Notes: generated by a model from the sequence alone, not told the origin. Shown: positions 1 through 11,291, counted from the stretch's first letter. The stretch: 64,000 bases of DNA from Cherax quadricarinatus (GCF_038502225.1 NC_091325.1:30249381-30313380), one strand, 5' to 3'. Numbers and translations are program-made.

Positions 1-17
1 TGAACTTTTCCCTCACA
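1..17 (-). repeat. Edge of the Gypsy 3' LTR (first 17 bases only)
   Basis: On the minus strand, 17-1 begins TGTGAGGG directly after a purine run, which is the expected start of a 3' LTR. The rest of the LTR lies outside the window, so it cannot be confirmed by comparison with a 5' LTR. The call rests on position after pol and on the adjacent polypurine tract. Confidence 0.5.
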
Positions 18-26
18 CTCCCCCAT
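18..26 (-). other. Candidate polypurine tract of the Gypsy element
   Basis: The minus strand reads ATGGGGGAG immediately before the TG that starts the putative 3' LTR, and about 85 bases after the pol stop codon. This is the usual place of the plus-strand primer in LTR retrotransposons. Confidence 0.5.
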
Positions 27-111
27 ACCAAGACTTATAGTCAAGGAGTATAAGAAGAATAGGCGAGGAAATAGTTCTAATATGTGGAAGTCGCGTAAGG
101 CCACAAATCTT

Positions 112-2364
112 CTACTGACTGTCACGACTTAACCAGTCAGAGAAATAATTGGATGAACCATTGATATACACAATATGGAACTTAAAATCCTGGAGTGCCA
201 ATGTCCACCTCAAGAGGCGACTGTTGGTTCCCTTAAAAGTTTCTAGGTATATCAAAGGTTTGTGGTCCGTTTCTAAAATGAATTCTTTTCCCAGCAAATA
301 AAATTTAAGTTTGGAGATACCCCACACAAGGGCCAAACATTCCTTTTCTATGGTGGAGTATCTAGTTTCTGCGGGAAGGAGTTTCCGGCTTAGGAAGCAT
401 ACAGGGAAGGGAGTACCATCATGGTATTGTAGTAACACCACACCTAAGCCAGTATTGGAGGCATCAGTTCTTAAACAAAATGTTTTATTAATATCTGGAA
501 TCTTAAGTATAGGGTCTTTCGAAAAGATGCTTTTAATCTCATTAAACTTTTCCCGAGCTATGTCGGAAAGTTCAAGAGGTTCCTTCACAGACTTTTTAAG
601 GAAGTTGGATAAGATGCCTGTAAGATCAGTAAGGTTCAGGATAAACCGTGCATAAAAATTTACAGAACCAAGAAAGCTATGCATGAGCTTCTTGGTTTTG
701 GGGAATTTAAATTCTAATGAAACTTTGATCTTACTGGGGAGAGGCTGCAGAGAGTTATTAGAAAGTATCAGTCCAAGATATCTAATCTTGTTATACCCAA
801 GGAAGCATTTCTTCGGCTTGGCAGTGAGGCCATGTGAGCGTAACCTATGCAAAACTGCTGTTAATGTTTGGATATGTTCGCCCCACGTGGATGTCATTAC
901 GTAAATGTTATCAAAATAAACTGAAACATTTGGCATATTACCCAAGACCTTTCTCATCAGTCTCACGTAGGTAGCACAGGCAGTTACCAAACCGAAGGGC
1001 ATAGTTCTATACTGCATCAGTCCTTGGTGTGTAGGAAAAGCGGTGTACTGCTTAGAAGAAGGATCTAACATTACTTGATGATATGCCTGTGCAATATCAA
1101 TCTCTGAAAAGAAGGAAGAGTCATAAAATTTGTGTAGATCGCTATCTATTAAGGGCATAGGCTCAGCATCCCACCGAGTGATAGCATTAAGGCCTCTGAA
1201 GTCAATAGCAAGTCTATATGAATTATCCTCCTTCTTAACCATGACTACTGGTGAGCAATATGCAGATACTGAAGGTTCAATGATCTTTAGTTTTAATAAT
1301 TTGTCTACCTCTCGGTCAAATGCATCCCTAAGGTGAACTGGAACTGGGTATAATTTTCGTTTGATAGGATTGTCCATCACTAAGTCAATCTTATGGACTA
1401 CCGTGGAGGTAACACCTGGAATATCAGTAAAGACGTCTGAAAAGTTACTCACACATTGAAGTAGTTCATGTCTCTTATGGTCATCCAAAGATTCATTAAT
1501 ATTAATGTTGGTTGCGCCCGAGTGGTCAAGAGTCACCAAGTCATGTAGTTCTTCATCATAGTCTAAGTTAGAGGTGTCAATTACGCACACCTTACATTCT
1601 TCAGTTGTTTTATCAAGTTCGTGTGGAAAAACTAAGTCAAAGTTATTAAGGCAATTAGCCGAATTTCTTCGGTAATATTTCTTAGGGATGTTGATATGAT
1701 AAAGCTTAGGTTTCCCCTTGACTTCTATGAGGTAGCCAACTTTCCCACAAATTTTTAATACTTTATATGGACCTTTCCATGCTACTAATAATTTATTTGA
1801 CTTGATAGGCAAAAGTACAAGAACTTCATCCCCTACTTTAAAACTTCTCCTCTGACTTTTTGAATCAAAATATGTTTTGTACTGGTCCATTGACAAGCTT
1901 AGGTTTTTCGAAACTATGTCAGAGGTCTCCTCAAGTTCGGATCTAAGGTCAAGGAGAAACTGGTAAGAAGACTGAACCTCAGCATTTACCTCCTCATTAG
2001 TCCATAAGTCATGAAGGATGGACAGTGGACCTCTGGCCTTTCTACCATAGAGAAGTTCAAAAGGTGAAAACCCCAAAGAGTCACTGGGAACTTCCCTCAT
2101 AGCAAACAAAGCACAGGGTAGGTAACGATGCCACTCCTTAGGTTTAAGGGAGCAAAGTTTCCTTAAAATGGACTTGAAAATCGAATGCTGGCGCTCAATC
2201 CTCCCGTTATAGCTGGGATGATAGGGTGTGGTGAAGAGAGGCTTCACTCCCAGAAGTTGGTATAGATGTTGCATTAAGTCAGATGTGAATTGTGTCCCAA
2301 GGTCAGACAAAATTTCTCTAGGGATGCCAACTCTGGAGAAGATGTACAAAAGGGCTTCAGCCAC
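112..2364 (-). pseudogene. pol: Gypsy-like pol: integrase core, RT, RNase H in one frame
   Basis: A 750-residue minus-strand frame carries, in order, the second and third integrase acidic residues (D21 in SDLGTQF, E57 in NGRIERQ), a GPY/F-type module around residues 197-230, reverse transcriptase (about 320-545) and RNase H (D634 in LRTDAS, then ETDHKPL). Integrase therefore comes before RT. That is the reverse of most Ty3/Gypsy elements and matches the Gmr1-like group. The RT active site reads YFDN (483-486) instead of YxDD, and the palm motif FGLVTACATY is also unusual, so the enzyme is probably dead. The first integrase catalytic aspartate and the zinc-binding part lie in the next reading frame upstream. 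A purine tract and LTR start follow the stop codon. Confidence 0.85.
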
Positions 2365-2938
2365 ATTTGTAGTAGTTATGGTCTTTAAGGGACGGCTTCA
2401 GGGAAACTCGAAGCATAATCAACTAATGTTAATGTCCCCCAGATGAAAGTGGAGATAAAGGACCAACGATGTCAATAGCTACTCTTTCAAAGGGTACCGT
2501 AAAGACTGGCATTTTGACCATAGGTACTCGCCTGGTACCTCGGGAGGATGACAGTTGGCAAACTTTACACGATCTACAATAAGTAGTGACATCCGATGAC
2601 ATTTTTGGCCAAAAATAGGTTTCCCTAATTTTATTTAAGGTTTTACGATGCGAGAAATGTCCGGCCACTGGCAGGTCATGAGCCATTTTAAGAACAGTCT
2701 CTCTGCATTGACTTGGAACAACTAAGAGGGAATAGTCTATCTCATCTGAATTTAATTTGAATACTGACTTGTACAAGATACCTTTTATATATTCAAATTT
2801 ATATGAAAATTTTTTCCTTTGGATAACTTGATTTTGTTTAGCGGCATTATGGTAATTCTGAAGAGAAGGGCAATTACGTTGTAAATTGACAAAGGAGTCC
2901 TTCGATATATCTAAAGGCTTAAAGTCAGAGAAAATCAA
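2365..2938 (-). pseudogene. pol: Gypsy-like pol, N-terminal integrase (zinc-binding part and first catalytic Asp)
   Basis: The frame 2429-2938 has the integrase zinc-binding HHCC signature (GHFSHRKT, then CRSCKVC) and the first catalytic aspartate in AIDIVGPL. The frame stops at 2429 and the homologous reading continues into the 112-2364 frame only after two small indels between about 2380 and 2435, so integrase is interrupted. The region belongs to the same element as the downstream RT. Confidence 0.8.
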
Positions 2939-2971
2939 AGGATGGATAGTAGGAGAAGCCTGGGCTTTGGT

Positions 2972-3763
2972 CTAAGCCCTAGTCAAGACATTTATGGTAT
3001 CGGAGGTGATATCTTCACTTTCATCTAACAAGTGAACTGGTGATCCTACTTCCTCGCTTTCGAGAGTAGCATCACTGGTTTTTAATCCCACATGAATCTC
3101 ACGAGACATTGTCTCATCTGAACTTTCGAGGGGCTTCTCTGACTCTACAGGAAGAGGATCTGAAAAGCTTATGTCCACCTTTGGTGATGAAAGGTCAACC
3201 TCAGAAGGAAGAATGGCACTTTTTACATTACCTATTAATATGGAGCAAGAAGTGATGGGAGCTAATATGGCTTCAGACCAACCTGTGAACCATTTAGACC
3301 TAATGTAACAACGGATGGTAGGAAAAGTGTCCGTACGGCCCAAGTAGTCTGAAAGTATAGCAGAGGAATGAGTTTCTTTAAGATTAGGGAACAGCTTATC
3401 AGAAATGACTATACATGTGCATCCAGTGTCTCGTGAAATGGTAGATACATTAAGTCCATTAACTGTTCCTGAACAGAAGGGTGCTTGGTCATTACAGTCT
3501 TTAAAACATCTTCCAACTTTTTGGACCTTCTTAGAAGGACAATCTAGACGTTTATGTTCCTTAACACCACACAAATGACAAACAGGAATAAAAGAAGTCA
3601 TTTTACTTTCCACTAGAGGCTTTGATTTCTTAGGGTTCGATCCCTTTAGGTCTTTAAAGGAATTGTGAGCCTCAGCATACAGGTCAACAGCCTCAACAAC
3701 TTCCTCAGCTTTAATCAGGTTACGTTCTCTAATGAATGTTCGTATCTTGTGAGGAAGAGCTGT
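2972..3763 (-). pseudogene. gag: Gypsy-like gag nucleocapsid and aspartic protease (5' truncated)
   Basis: The frame carries a CCHC zinc knuckle at residues 71-84 (CHLCGVKEHKRLDC), typical of nucleocapsid, and an aspartic protease active-site triad DTG at residues 121-123 followed by a hydrophobic ILIG segment. A serine- and glutamate-rich C-terminal tail then leads to integrase. The frame runs to 3790, but its last bases (from 3764) already belong to the inverted arm of the neighbouring PLE. The capsid part of gag, the primer site and the 5' LTR are missing, so the element is truncated at the PLE junction. Confidence 0.75.
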
Positions 3764-4017
3764 CAGTAAGTCTGATCTTCTGTTGAACATTCGCTGTGGT
3801 AACTCTGCTGCGAATGATTTCTGCTGTGCGTCTGTTCATGTTGCCCCGAAGTGCTGTGCCTAGTGTTCTGGCTTGGAGAAAAGCTTCCTTTGTAGCATTG
3901 TTTAAGTCATCCGCACACTCTTCAAGGTAGGTCCGAGCTGTAGCGGAGAAAGGAGGTTTGATGTTGGCAATTTGAGGAGGAGTAGATCTTGGTAAGACCA
4001 TTTCTTGGATGCAGTCA
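3764..4017 (-). repeat. Inverted 5' arm of the PLE
   Basis: This stretch is the reverse complement of 4053-4264, the beginning of the PLE open reading frame, giving a hairpin with a short spacer (4018-4052). The arm keeps a 34-bp piece that the forward arm has lost, so it is the better copy of the PLE N-terminus. Inverted partial copies at PLE 5' ends are a known habit of Penelope elements. Confidence 0.85.
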
Positions 4018-4052
4018 CGAAGAAAATTGTGTCTGTTGCGAAGAGAGTAAGC

Positions 4053-6211
4053 ATCCAAGAAATGGTCTTACCAAGATCTACTCCGCTACAGCTCGGACCT
4101 ACCTTGAAGAGTGTGCGGATGACTTAAACAATGCTACAAAGAAAGCTTTTCTCCAAGCCAGAACACTAGGCACAGCACTTCGGGGCAACATGAACAGACG
4201 CACAGCCGAAATCACTCGCAGCAGAGTTACCACAGCGAATGTTCAACAGAAGATCAGACTTACTAGAAAACTACAAACTCTCTGCGATAATAGTCATTGG
4301 AAAAGTTTAGGAAGACCTGACATTATTCAAAATCTTTCATCTCGTCCACTATCAACCACAGAAACCGAAGCCCTCAGCTTAGGCCTCAAATTCGCAACAG
4401 TAATTACGAAACCAAAACAAGACCTCAATTTCATCGCCAAAAACTACAGACACAATGACTCTGACTTCCAAAAAGGTTTTCTTCAAGGCATCATCTCAGC
4501 AGCCATCTCTACACGCAGCTCCCCACTCATACCTCGGCGTTACATCATTGCACTTAAAGGTTTAGCAGAAGAGACGACCATCAGGGTCACCACCGTTGGT
4601 AAAGGAAGTGGTGTTGTTATCATGAACACTGACGACTACAGGAACAAAATGCTCAATCTACTTAATGACCCAGATACCTACAAACCCATCACAACTAACC
4701 AAGTGGACAACCTTACTAAAACTTTTCTTCAAAGGACTCGCCGCATTCTGAGGAACTCAGAACAAGGGAAGAAACTTCTGCACACCATACCCAGCAACCC
4801 CAGACCTGAGAGAATGTACGGTCTACCAAAAACTCACAAGCCTGGTATCCCTTTGAGGCCCATATCTTCGGGAATAGGCAGTGCTCCCCACCAACTCTCA
4901 GGAATTCTCGCCAAACACCTCTCCAAACTCTTGGGCACTATCAGTCCAGCACATCTCAAACACTCGGGTGATCTTCTCAATCGCATTCGTAACATCAACA
5001 TCAAGAACAAGAAACTTTCCAGCCTTGACGTAACTTCCCTATTCACCAAAGTACCTACTACACAAGCCATCGATCTCCTGCGCAGAAAAATTGACGATTC
5101 ACTTGATCTTCCTATTCCAGCCAGCGATTTCATCGACCTCGTTGAACTATGTGTCGGCTTTACGTGTTTCTCTTTCGAAAATCACCTCTTTCAACAGACT
5201 TTTGGTCTACCCATGGGCTCGCCACTCAGTGCCGTCCTGGCGAACTTATACATGGAACATTTAGAAGTCGAGCGTTTCTCCACCATTATTCCTTCGACTG
5301 TCACCTGGCTCCGTTATGTTGACGACATTCTCCTCATAACTCCCAGACGCTTCAGCGTTCAAGCTCTCCAAGACAGGCTCAACCAGGTCGAGCCCTCAAT
5401 CCAGTTCACACTCGAAGAAGAAGTCAACAACACTCTTCCTTTCCTTGATGTTCATCTCTGCAAACCTGACCATGAACTTCGTTTTAAAGTCTATCGAAAA
5501 CCAACCAACCAAAACGATCTTCTCCACTTCTACTCTCACCACGACACCAAAACTAAACGTGGTGTAATTATAGGCTTCTTCCTGCGCGCACTCAGAATCT
5601 GCAGCAATGAGTTCCTTGAGGAAGAATGCACTATAATTGAACAAGTATTTTCTAAACTCCACTATCCTCGTCACTTCATCAGAGACTGCAGACGGCGGGC
5701 ATTAAACATCTTCAACACACCCAGAGAAGACACTGCCGAGAAGAGATACATAGCCCTCCCCACCAACTCCATTACCAAACATGTTTCCAACATCTTTTCC
5801 AATACATCATTCCAAGTATCTACCTCCACAACCACGACCATCAAGGACATCACCAGTAGTAGACAGGACAAGCCTCCATCCTCTGCAGGGGTATACATAA
5901 TCCCTTGTAATGACTGCAACAAATTATATGTGGGCGAAACATCAAGAGACCTCCAAACACGTATTTCAGAACACCAATATGCAAGCAGGACTGACGATAC
6001 AAGGAATGCCTGTGTACAACATCGCAATTCACACAACCATTTAATTAACTACAGAAACTCAAGTCTTATCGCCACAGAAGACAACACTCAATACCGAAGA
6101 ATCCTGGAATCATCGCTTATCTCTATAACCAACAATTTCAACCAGAACAATGGCTTCTGTAACATAGCTGAACCACTCACCAAGAAACTTCTTCATCGCT
6201 ATCCCACATAA
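4053..6211 (+). CDS. Penelope-like element polyprotein: RT plus GIY-YIG endonuclease
   Basis: The open frame (from 3989, no clear AUG) encodes about 740 residues. It has Penelope-type RT motifs: YGLPKTHKPG, LDVTSLFTKVP, FGLPMGSPLS and the catalytic YVDD at 5315-5326. A C-terminal GIY-YIG endonuclease follows (GVYIIPC at 5888-5908, KLYVGET at 5921-5941, then RISEHQ). A 34-bp deletion in the forward arm, between CTCC direct repeats near 4082, puts the natural ATG at 4060 out of frame. The frame stays open only by reading back through the palindrome. No internal stop is seen in the RT or endonuclease, so this is the best-preserved protein in the window. PLEs copy by target-primed reverse transcription. 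Confidence 0.9.
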
Positions 6212-6346
6212 GAACATAGAACACTGCAGAAGGTCTACTCACAACTTGTCCAATACCCCTGCCAAGCTACCCAAGACTCTATAACCCCACCCGGTAGATC
6301 ATCAGATGCAGCATTCTCCACCTGACCTCAACATTCTGAACATGAC

Positions 6347-6354
6347 TATAAATA
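6347..6354 (+). promoter_or_regulatory. TATA box in PLE terminal repeat
   Basis: TATAAATA lies about 45 bases before the hammerhead-like fold. PLE terminal repeats are known to act as promoters; the role here is inferred from position and sequence. Confidence 0.5.
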
Positions 6355-6392
6355 CTCCCGTACCTTCCACCCCAGGTAGATCCGTGTGTGAC

Positions 6393-6428
6393 TTGAAAAA
6401 GCCCACTGTGTGGGTGAAACGTTGCCAA
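6393..6428 (+). ncRNA. Degenerate hammerhead-ribozyme-like motif, PLE family 1
   Basis: The core reads TTGAAAA, one extra A, stem II GCCCAC/GUGGGU around a UGU loop, then GAAA and CG-U-U. Relative to the hammerhead core, positions 3 and 8 are U and A instead of C and G. Stem I is weak in this copy. It resembles the better-preserved copies at 7369 and 14711. Confidence 0.45.
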
Positions 6429-6491
6429 TAAAGGATCACATTATACTGCATATGTGTTTATATTTCCATTGTGTCGGTATTTTATACCATT

Positions 6492-7097
6492 TATTTCCAA
6501 TTTATCTTCTTCTAGCCCACTGTAAAAATTAATTACTGGAATATTGTTAGTGTCTTCCTGTGTAAAAACCGAGAGAAAATAGTTATTTAAAATCGAGCAC
6601 ATTTCATTCTCTTTGTCAGTAAGATGCCCATAGTTACTTTTAAGGGGACCTATCGTATCTCTAACTTTTGCTCTATAGACCTGGAAAAAACTTTTTGGGT
6701 TAGTTTTAGAATCCCTAGCAACTTTAATTTCATAGTCCCTTATAGCTTTTCTTATCCCCTTTTTAATGTCCCTCTTAATGTCAATATACTGATTCATAAG
6801 ATGACCCTCACCTCTTTTGATACGCCTATAAATTCCTTTCTTATGCCCTAGTAGATATTTGAGCCTATTATTCATCCACTTTGGGTCATTTCTATTTGAT
6901 CTAATTTCTTTATATGGGATAAACGTTCTTTGAGTAGCATGTATAGTGTTCAGAAAACTGTCATATTGATAGCTCTCTTCGTTACCCCAGTCAACAGATG
7001 ATAAGTGTTCTCTAAGCCCATCGTAATCTGCTAAGCGAAAATCTGGGACTGTTACTGAGTTATCGCTACTATCGTACTTCCATTCAATGCTAAATGT
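6492..7097 (-). pseudogene. CR1-like ORF2 fragment (endonuclease-RT linker), copy A, part 2
   Basis: The minus-strand frame encodes the region after the endonuclease domain (PDFRLADYDGLREHL, KYLLGHKKGIYRR, SKTNPKSFFQVYR), closely matching the CR1 copies at 28670 and 37726. It ends at its 3' side against the PLE at 6491. It is separated from its upstream part by a palindromic insertion at 7098-7474 that duplicated 13 bp of this reading frame. Confidence 0.85.
7085..7097. repeat. 13-bp target site duplication, left copy
   Basis: CAATGCTAAATGT at 7085-7097 is repeated exactly at 7475-7487 on the other side of the palindromic insertion, and intact CR1 copies carry this segment once. Confidence 0.85.
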
Positions 7098-7134
7098 GAA
7101 ATTAAGACACATGTGCAACATCTGGGTATCTTTA

Positions 7135-7173
7135 TTGTAGACGTTTCGCCATCCAGTGGCTTTATCAATACAA
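7135..7173 (-). ncRNA. Hammerhead-like motif in left arm of P1
   Basis: Minus-strand mirror of the motif at 7369-7407. Stem I UUGUA/UACAA, core UUGAUAA plus extra A, stem II GCCA/UGGC, GAAA, minimal stem III, and C at the cleavage position. Confidence 0.6.
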
Positions 7174-7368
7174 ATTCTAGGACATAACTTGAAGACAGTA
7201 GAACTATGTACAGAAGATGAGGTAATCAGTCCCTCAACCTAGGAGTAGGTACGAAGAGCACCATAGTCTCCACGACTATGGTGCTCTTCGCACCTACTCC
7301 TAGGTTGAGGGACTGATTACCTCATCTTCTGTACATAGTTCTACTGTCTTCAAGTTATGTCCTAGAAT

Positions 7369-7407
7369 TTGTATTGATAAAGCCACTGGATGGCGAAACG
7401 TATACAA
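7369..7407 (+). ncRNA. Hammerhead-like motif in right arm of P1
   Basis: Stem I pairs UUGUA (7369-7373) with UACAA (7403-7407). The core is UUGAUAA (7374-7380), then one extra A, stem II GCCA/UGGC (7382-7394), GAA and a one-pair stem III (A-CG-U), with A7402 at the cleavage position. The order fits a minimal type I hammerhead. Core positions 3 and 8 are U and A instead of C and G, a change that keeps the 3-8 base pair. The extra base after position 9 has a precedent in a viroid hammerhead (CChMVd). Confidence 0.6.
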
Positions 7408-7474
7408 TAAAGATACCCAGATGTTGCACATGTGTCTTAATCTCATCTTGTCGGTATTATATACCATTCTTACA

Positions 7475-8155
7475 CAATGCTAAATGTATTTGAATTGTTG
7501 TCGTTAGCACCCAGTTCCTCTGATATTTCTAAATTATTAACAAGGGATTCATTGTTTGCCAGAACTAAGTCAAGCAGATTATTTCCCCTTGTAGGCTCTG
7601 TCACAAACTACTTCAAAAAACAATCCTGAACTACTTCTAAGAAGTCGTATGACTCTAAATTCCCAGTCAAGAAATTCCAATCAATATGACTAAAGTTAAA
7701 GTCTCATAGAATTACTGTATTATCGTGCCTTGTGGCCTTAACAATTTCCTCCCATAGTAGTCTCCCTTGGTCCGTATCTAAGTTTGGGGGACGGTATATC
7801 ACTCCTAAAATCAGTTTTTCATGCCCCTCTGAAAATTCTATCCAAACAGACTCTGTATGTGTTACTTCAGACTTAATACCCGTTTTTATGCAACAGTTCA
7901 AGCGATCTCGGACATACAATGCCACCCCACCCCCCTTCCCGATAGTTCTATCTACTTGGAACAATTTAAAACCCTGAATGTGACATTCCGCAGGCATGTC
8001 TCGACTTTTTGAATTAAACCACGTCTCAGTTAAGGCAAATACATCAATGTTACCTGCACTAGCAACTACTCTCAACTCGTCCATCTTATTCCTAGCACTG
8101 TGACTATTTGTGTAATAAATATTTAAAGACCCTCCTCTCTCTTTACCCTTCCTGC
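7475..8155 (-). pseudogene. CR1-like ORF2 fragment (APE endonuclease), copy A, part 1
   Basis: Minus-strand coding for the APE-type endonuclease: ALTETWFNSKSRDMPAE, GKGGGVALYVRDRLN, ILGVIYRPPNLD and further, degenerate, to the EELGA region at the insertion. A frameshift or stop around 7704 separates it from the downstream part. It starts just after the first codons of ORF2 near 8150, where the 3' end of the PHD-type element begins. Confidence 0.8.
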
Positions 8156-11100
8156 TGGAGTTTACCTGGAGAGAGTTTCGGGGGTCAACGCCCCCGCGGC
8201 CCGGTCTGTGACCAGGCTTCCTGGTGGATCAGCGCCTGATCAACCAGGCTGTTGCTGCTGGCTGCACGCAAACCAACGTACGAGCCACAGCCCGGCTGAT
8301 CAGGAACTGACTTTAGGTGCTTGTCCAGTGCCAGATTGAAGACTGCCAGGGGTCTGTTGGTAATCCCCCTTATGTGTGCTGGGAGGCAGTTGAACAGTCT
8401 TGGGCCCCTGACACTTATTGTATGGTCTCTTAACGTGCTAGTGACACCCCTGCTTTTCATTGGGGGGATGGTGCATCGTCTGCCAAGTCTTTTGCTTTCG
8501 TAGTGAGTGATTTTCGTGTGCAAGTTCGGTACTAGTCCCTCTAGGATTTTCCAGGTGTATATAATCATGTATCTCTCCCTCCTGCGTTCCAGGGAATACA
8601 GGTTTAGAAACCTCAAGCGCTCCCAGTAATTGAGGTGTTTTATCTCCGTTATGCGCGCCGTGAAAGTTCTCTGTACATTTTCTAGGTCGGCAATTTCACC
8701 TGCCTTGAAAGGTGCTGTTAGAGTGCAGCAATATTCCAGCCTAGATAGAACAAGTGACCTGAAGAGTGTCATCATGGGCTTGGCCTCCCTAGTTTTGAAG
8801 GTTCTCATTATCCATCCTGTCATTTTTCTAGCAGATGCGATTGATACAATGTTATGGTCCTTGAAGGTGAGATCCTCCGACATAATCACTCCCAGGTCTT
8901 TGACGTTGGTGTTTCGCTCTATTTTGTGGCCAGAATTTGTTTTGTACTCTGATGAAGATTAATTTCCTCATGTTTACCATATCTGAGTAATTGAAATTTC
9001 TCATCGTTGAACTTCATATTGTTTTCTGCAGCCCACTGAAAGATTTGGTTGATGTCCGCCTGGAGCCTTGCAGTGTCTGCAATGGAAGACACTGTCATGC
9101 AGATTCGGGTGTCATCTGCAAAGGAAGACACGGTGCTGTGGCTGACATCCTTGTCTATGTCGGATATGAGGATGAGGAACAAGATGGGAGCTAGTACTGT
9201 GCCTTGTGGAACAGAGCTTTTCACCGTAGCTGCCTCGGACTTTACTCTGTTGACGACTACTCTCTGTGTTCTGTTAGTGAGGAAATTATAGATCCATCGA
9301 CCTACTTTTCCTGTTATTCCTTTAGCGCGCATTTTGTGCGCTGTTACGCCATGGTCATACTTGTCGAAGGCTTTTACAAAAGTCTGTATATATTACATCT
9401 GCATTCTTTTTGTCTTCTAGTGCATTTAGGATCTTGTCGTAGTGATCCAGTAGTTGAGACAGACAGGAGCGACCTGTTCTAAACCCATGTTGCCCTGGGT
9501 TGTGTAACTGATGGGTTTCTAGATGGGTGGTGATCTTGCTTCTTAGGACCCTTTCAAAGATTTTTATGATAAGGGATGTTAGTGCTATTGGTCTGTAGTT
9601 CTTTGCTGTTGCTTTACTGCCCCCTTTGTGGAGTGGTGCTATGTCTGTTGTTTTTAGTAACTGAGGGACGACCCCCGTGTCCATGCTCCCTCTCCATAGG
9701 ATGGAAAAGGCTCGTGATAGGGGCTTCTTGCAGTTCTTGATGAACACAGAGTTCCATGAGTCTGGCCCTGGGGCAGAGTGCATGGGCATGTCATTTATCG
9801 CCTGTTCGAAGTCATTTGGCGTCAGGATAACATCGGATAGGCTTGTGCTAATCAAATTTTGTGGCTCTCTCATAAAAAATTCATTTTGATCTTCGACTCT
9901 CAGTCTGGTTAGCGGCTTGCTAAAAACTGAGTCATATTGGGACTTGAGTAGCTCACTCATTTCCTTGCTGTCATCTGTGTAGGACCCATCTTGTTTAAGT
10001 AGGGGCCCAATACTGGACGTTGTTCTCGATTTTGATTTGGCATAGGAGAAGAAATACTTTGGGTTTCTTTCGATTTCATTTATGGCTTTTAGTTCTTCCC
10101 GCGATTCCTGACTCCTAAAGGATTCTTTTAGCTTAAGTTCGATGCTTGCTATTTCTCTGACCAGTGTCTCCCTGCGCATTTCAGATATATTGACCTCTTT
10201 TAGCCGCTCTGTTATTCTTTTCCGTCGCCTGTAAAGGGAGCGCCTGTCTCTTTCTATTTTACATCTACTCCTCCTTTTTCTTAGAGGAATAAGCCTTGTG
10301 CATACATCGAGTGCCACCGAGTTAATCTGTTCTAGGCATAAGTTTGGGTCTGTGTTGCTTCGTATATCTTCCCAGCTTATATCGGTTAGGACTTGGTTTA
10401 CTTGGTCCCACTTTATGTTTTTGTTATTGAAGTTGAATTTGGTGAATGCTCCCTCGTGACTAGTCTCATTTTGTCGGTCTGGGGCTCCACGCATACATGT
10501 CTGAACCTCAATTATGTTGTGATCTGAGTATATTGTTTTTGATATGGTGACATTTCCTATCAGGTCATCATTGTTAGTGAAGATGAGGTCTAGTGTATTC
10601 TCCAGTCTAGTAGGCTCTATTATTTGCTGGTTTAAATTGAATTTTGTGCAGAGATTTAAAAGCTCGTGTGAGTGTGAGTTTTCATCAGAGCTGCCTCCTG
10701 GTGTTATTACTGCAACAATATTATTTGCTATATTCCTCCATTTTAGGTGCCTTAAGTTGAAGTCCCCCAGGAGCAAGATGTTGGGTGCAGGAGCTGGAAG
10801 ATTTTCCAGACAGTGGTCAATTTTTAACAGCTGTTCCTGGAATTGCTGGGATGTTGCATCCGGAGGCTTGTAGACTACCACAATGACTAGGTTTTGGTTC
10901 TCGACCTTTACTGCTAAAACTTCCACTACATCATTTGAGGCATTAACCAGTTCTGTGCAAACAAGTGACTCTGCAATGTACAGGCCAACCCCCCCTTTTG
11001 CCTGTTCACTCTGTCACATCTGTATAGGTTGTAACCTGGGATCCATATTTCGTTGTCCAAGTGATCCTTTATGTGGGTCTCAGTGAAAGCCGCGAACATT

Positions 11101-11291
11101 GCCTTTGCCTCTGCAAGCAGTCCACGGATTAAAGGTATTTTGTTGTTTGTTGCTGGCTTTAGACCCTGTATATTTGCAAAGAAGAATGTTATCGGACTGG
11201 TGGTATTGTTGGTACTGGGGGGGGATTTTTTTTCCGGCATTAGTATCTGTATCTGTTGGTTTGGAGTGGAGGCCATCGACTGTGGTTCCAC
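8156..11291 (-). pseudogene. CR1-like ORF2 (APE endonuclease and RT) of the PHD-type element
   Basis: ORF2 runs leftward from about 11291. It holds an APE endonuclease (FFANIQGLKP, FTETHI, LLLGDFN, SDHNIIEVQ), RT (APGPDSWN, NYRPIALTS, QHGFRTGRSC, SVPQGTVLAP, catalytic FADD) and a C-terminal domain. Its start overlaps the end of ORF1 by about 50 bases. Three frameshifts break it: in a run of seven G near 10990, near 9380, and near 8950. The tail at 8156-8300 is a GC-rich 3' untranslated region unlike that of the esterase-type CR1 copies nearby. Confidence 0.85.

Larger units (their letters stand above)
6212..6491 (+). repeat. PLE 3' terminal region (pLTR-like)
   Basis: The region after the PLE stop holds a TATA box (6347-6354), a hammerhead-like fold (6393-6428), an AATAAA-like run (6427-6432) and a 3'-terminal hairpin at 6476-6488 with stem GGTAT/ATACC. 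The sequence changes to CR1 right after ACCATTT near 6491. The same order of signals recurs in the other PLE families of this window. Confidence 0.75.
7098..7474. mobile_element. Palindromic mini-PLE insertion P1 (head-to-head terminal repeats)
   Basis: Two inverted copies of a PLE terminal repeat (about 7103-7260 and 7265-7440) meet head to head at a short centre near 7262. Each arm carries a hammerhead-like fold. Only the right end has the PLE 3' tail with hairpin GGTAT/ATACC (7453-7465). The insert has no coding capacity and is bounded by an exact 13-bp duplication of the CR1 target, so it moved as a unit. Confidence 0.85.

Noticed and set aside
3989..4052. Natural N-terminus of the PLE protein
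   Set aside because: This part is hairpin spacer and antisense of the inverted arm; the native start is the ATG at 4060, which a deletion has put out of frame.
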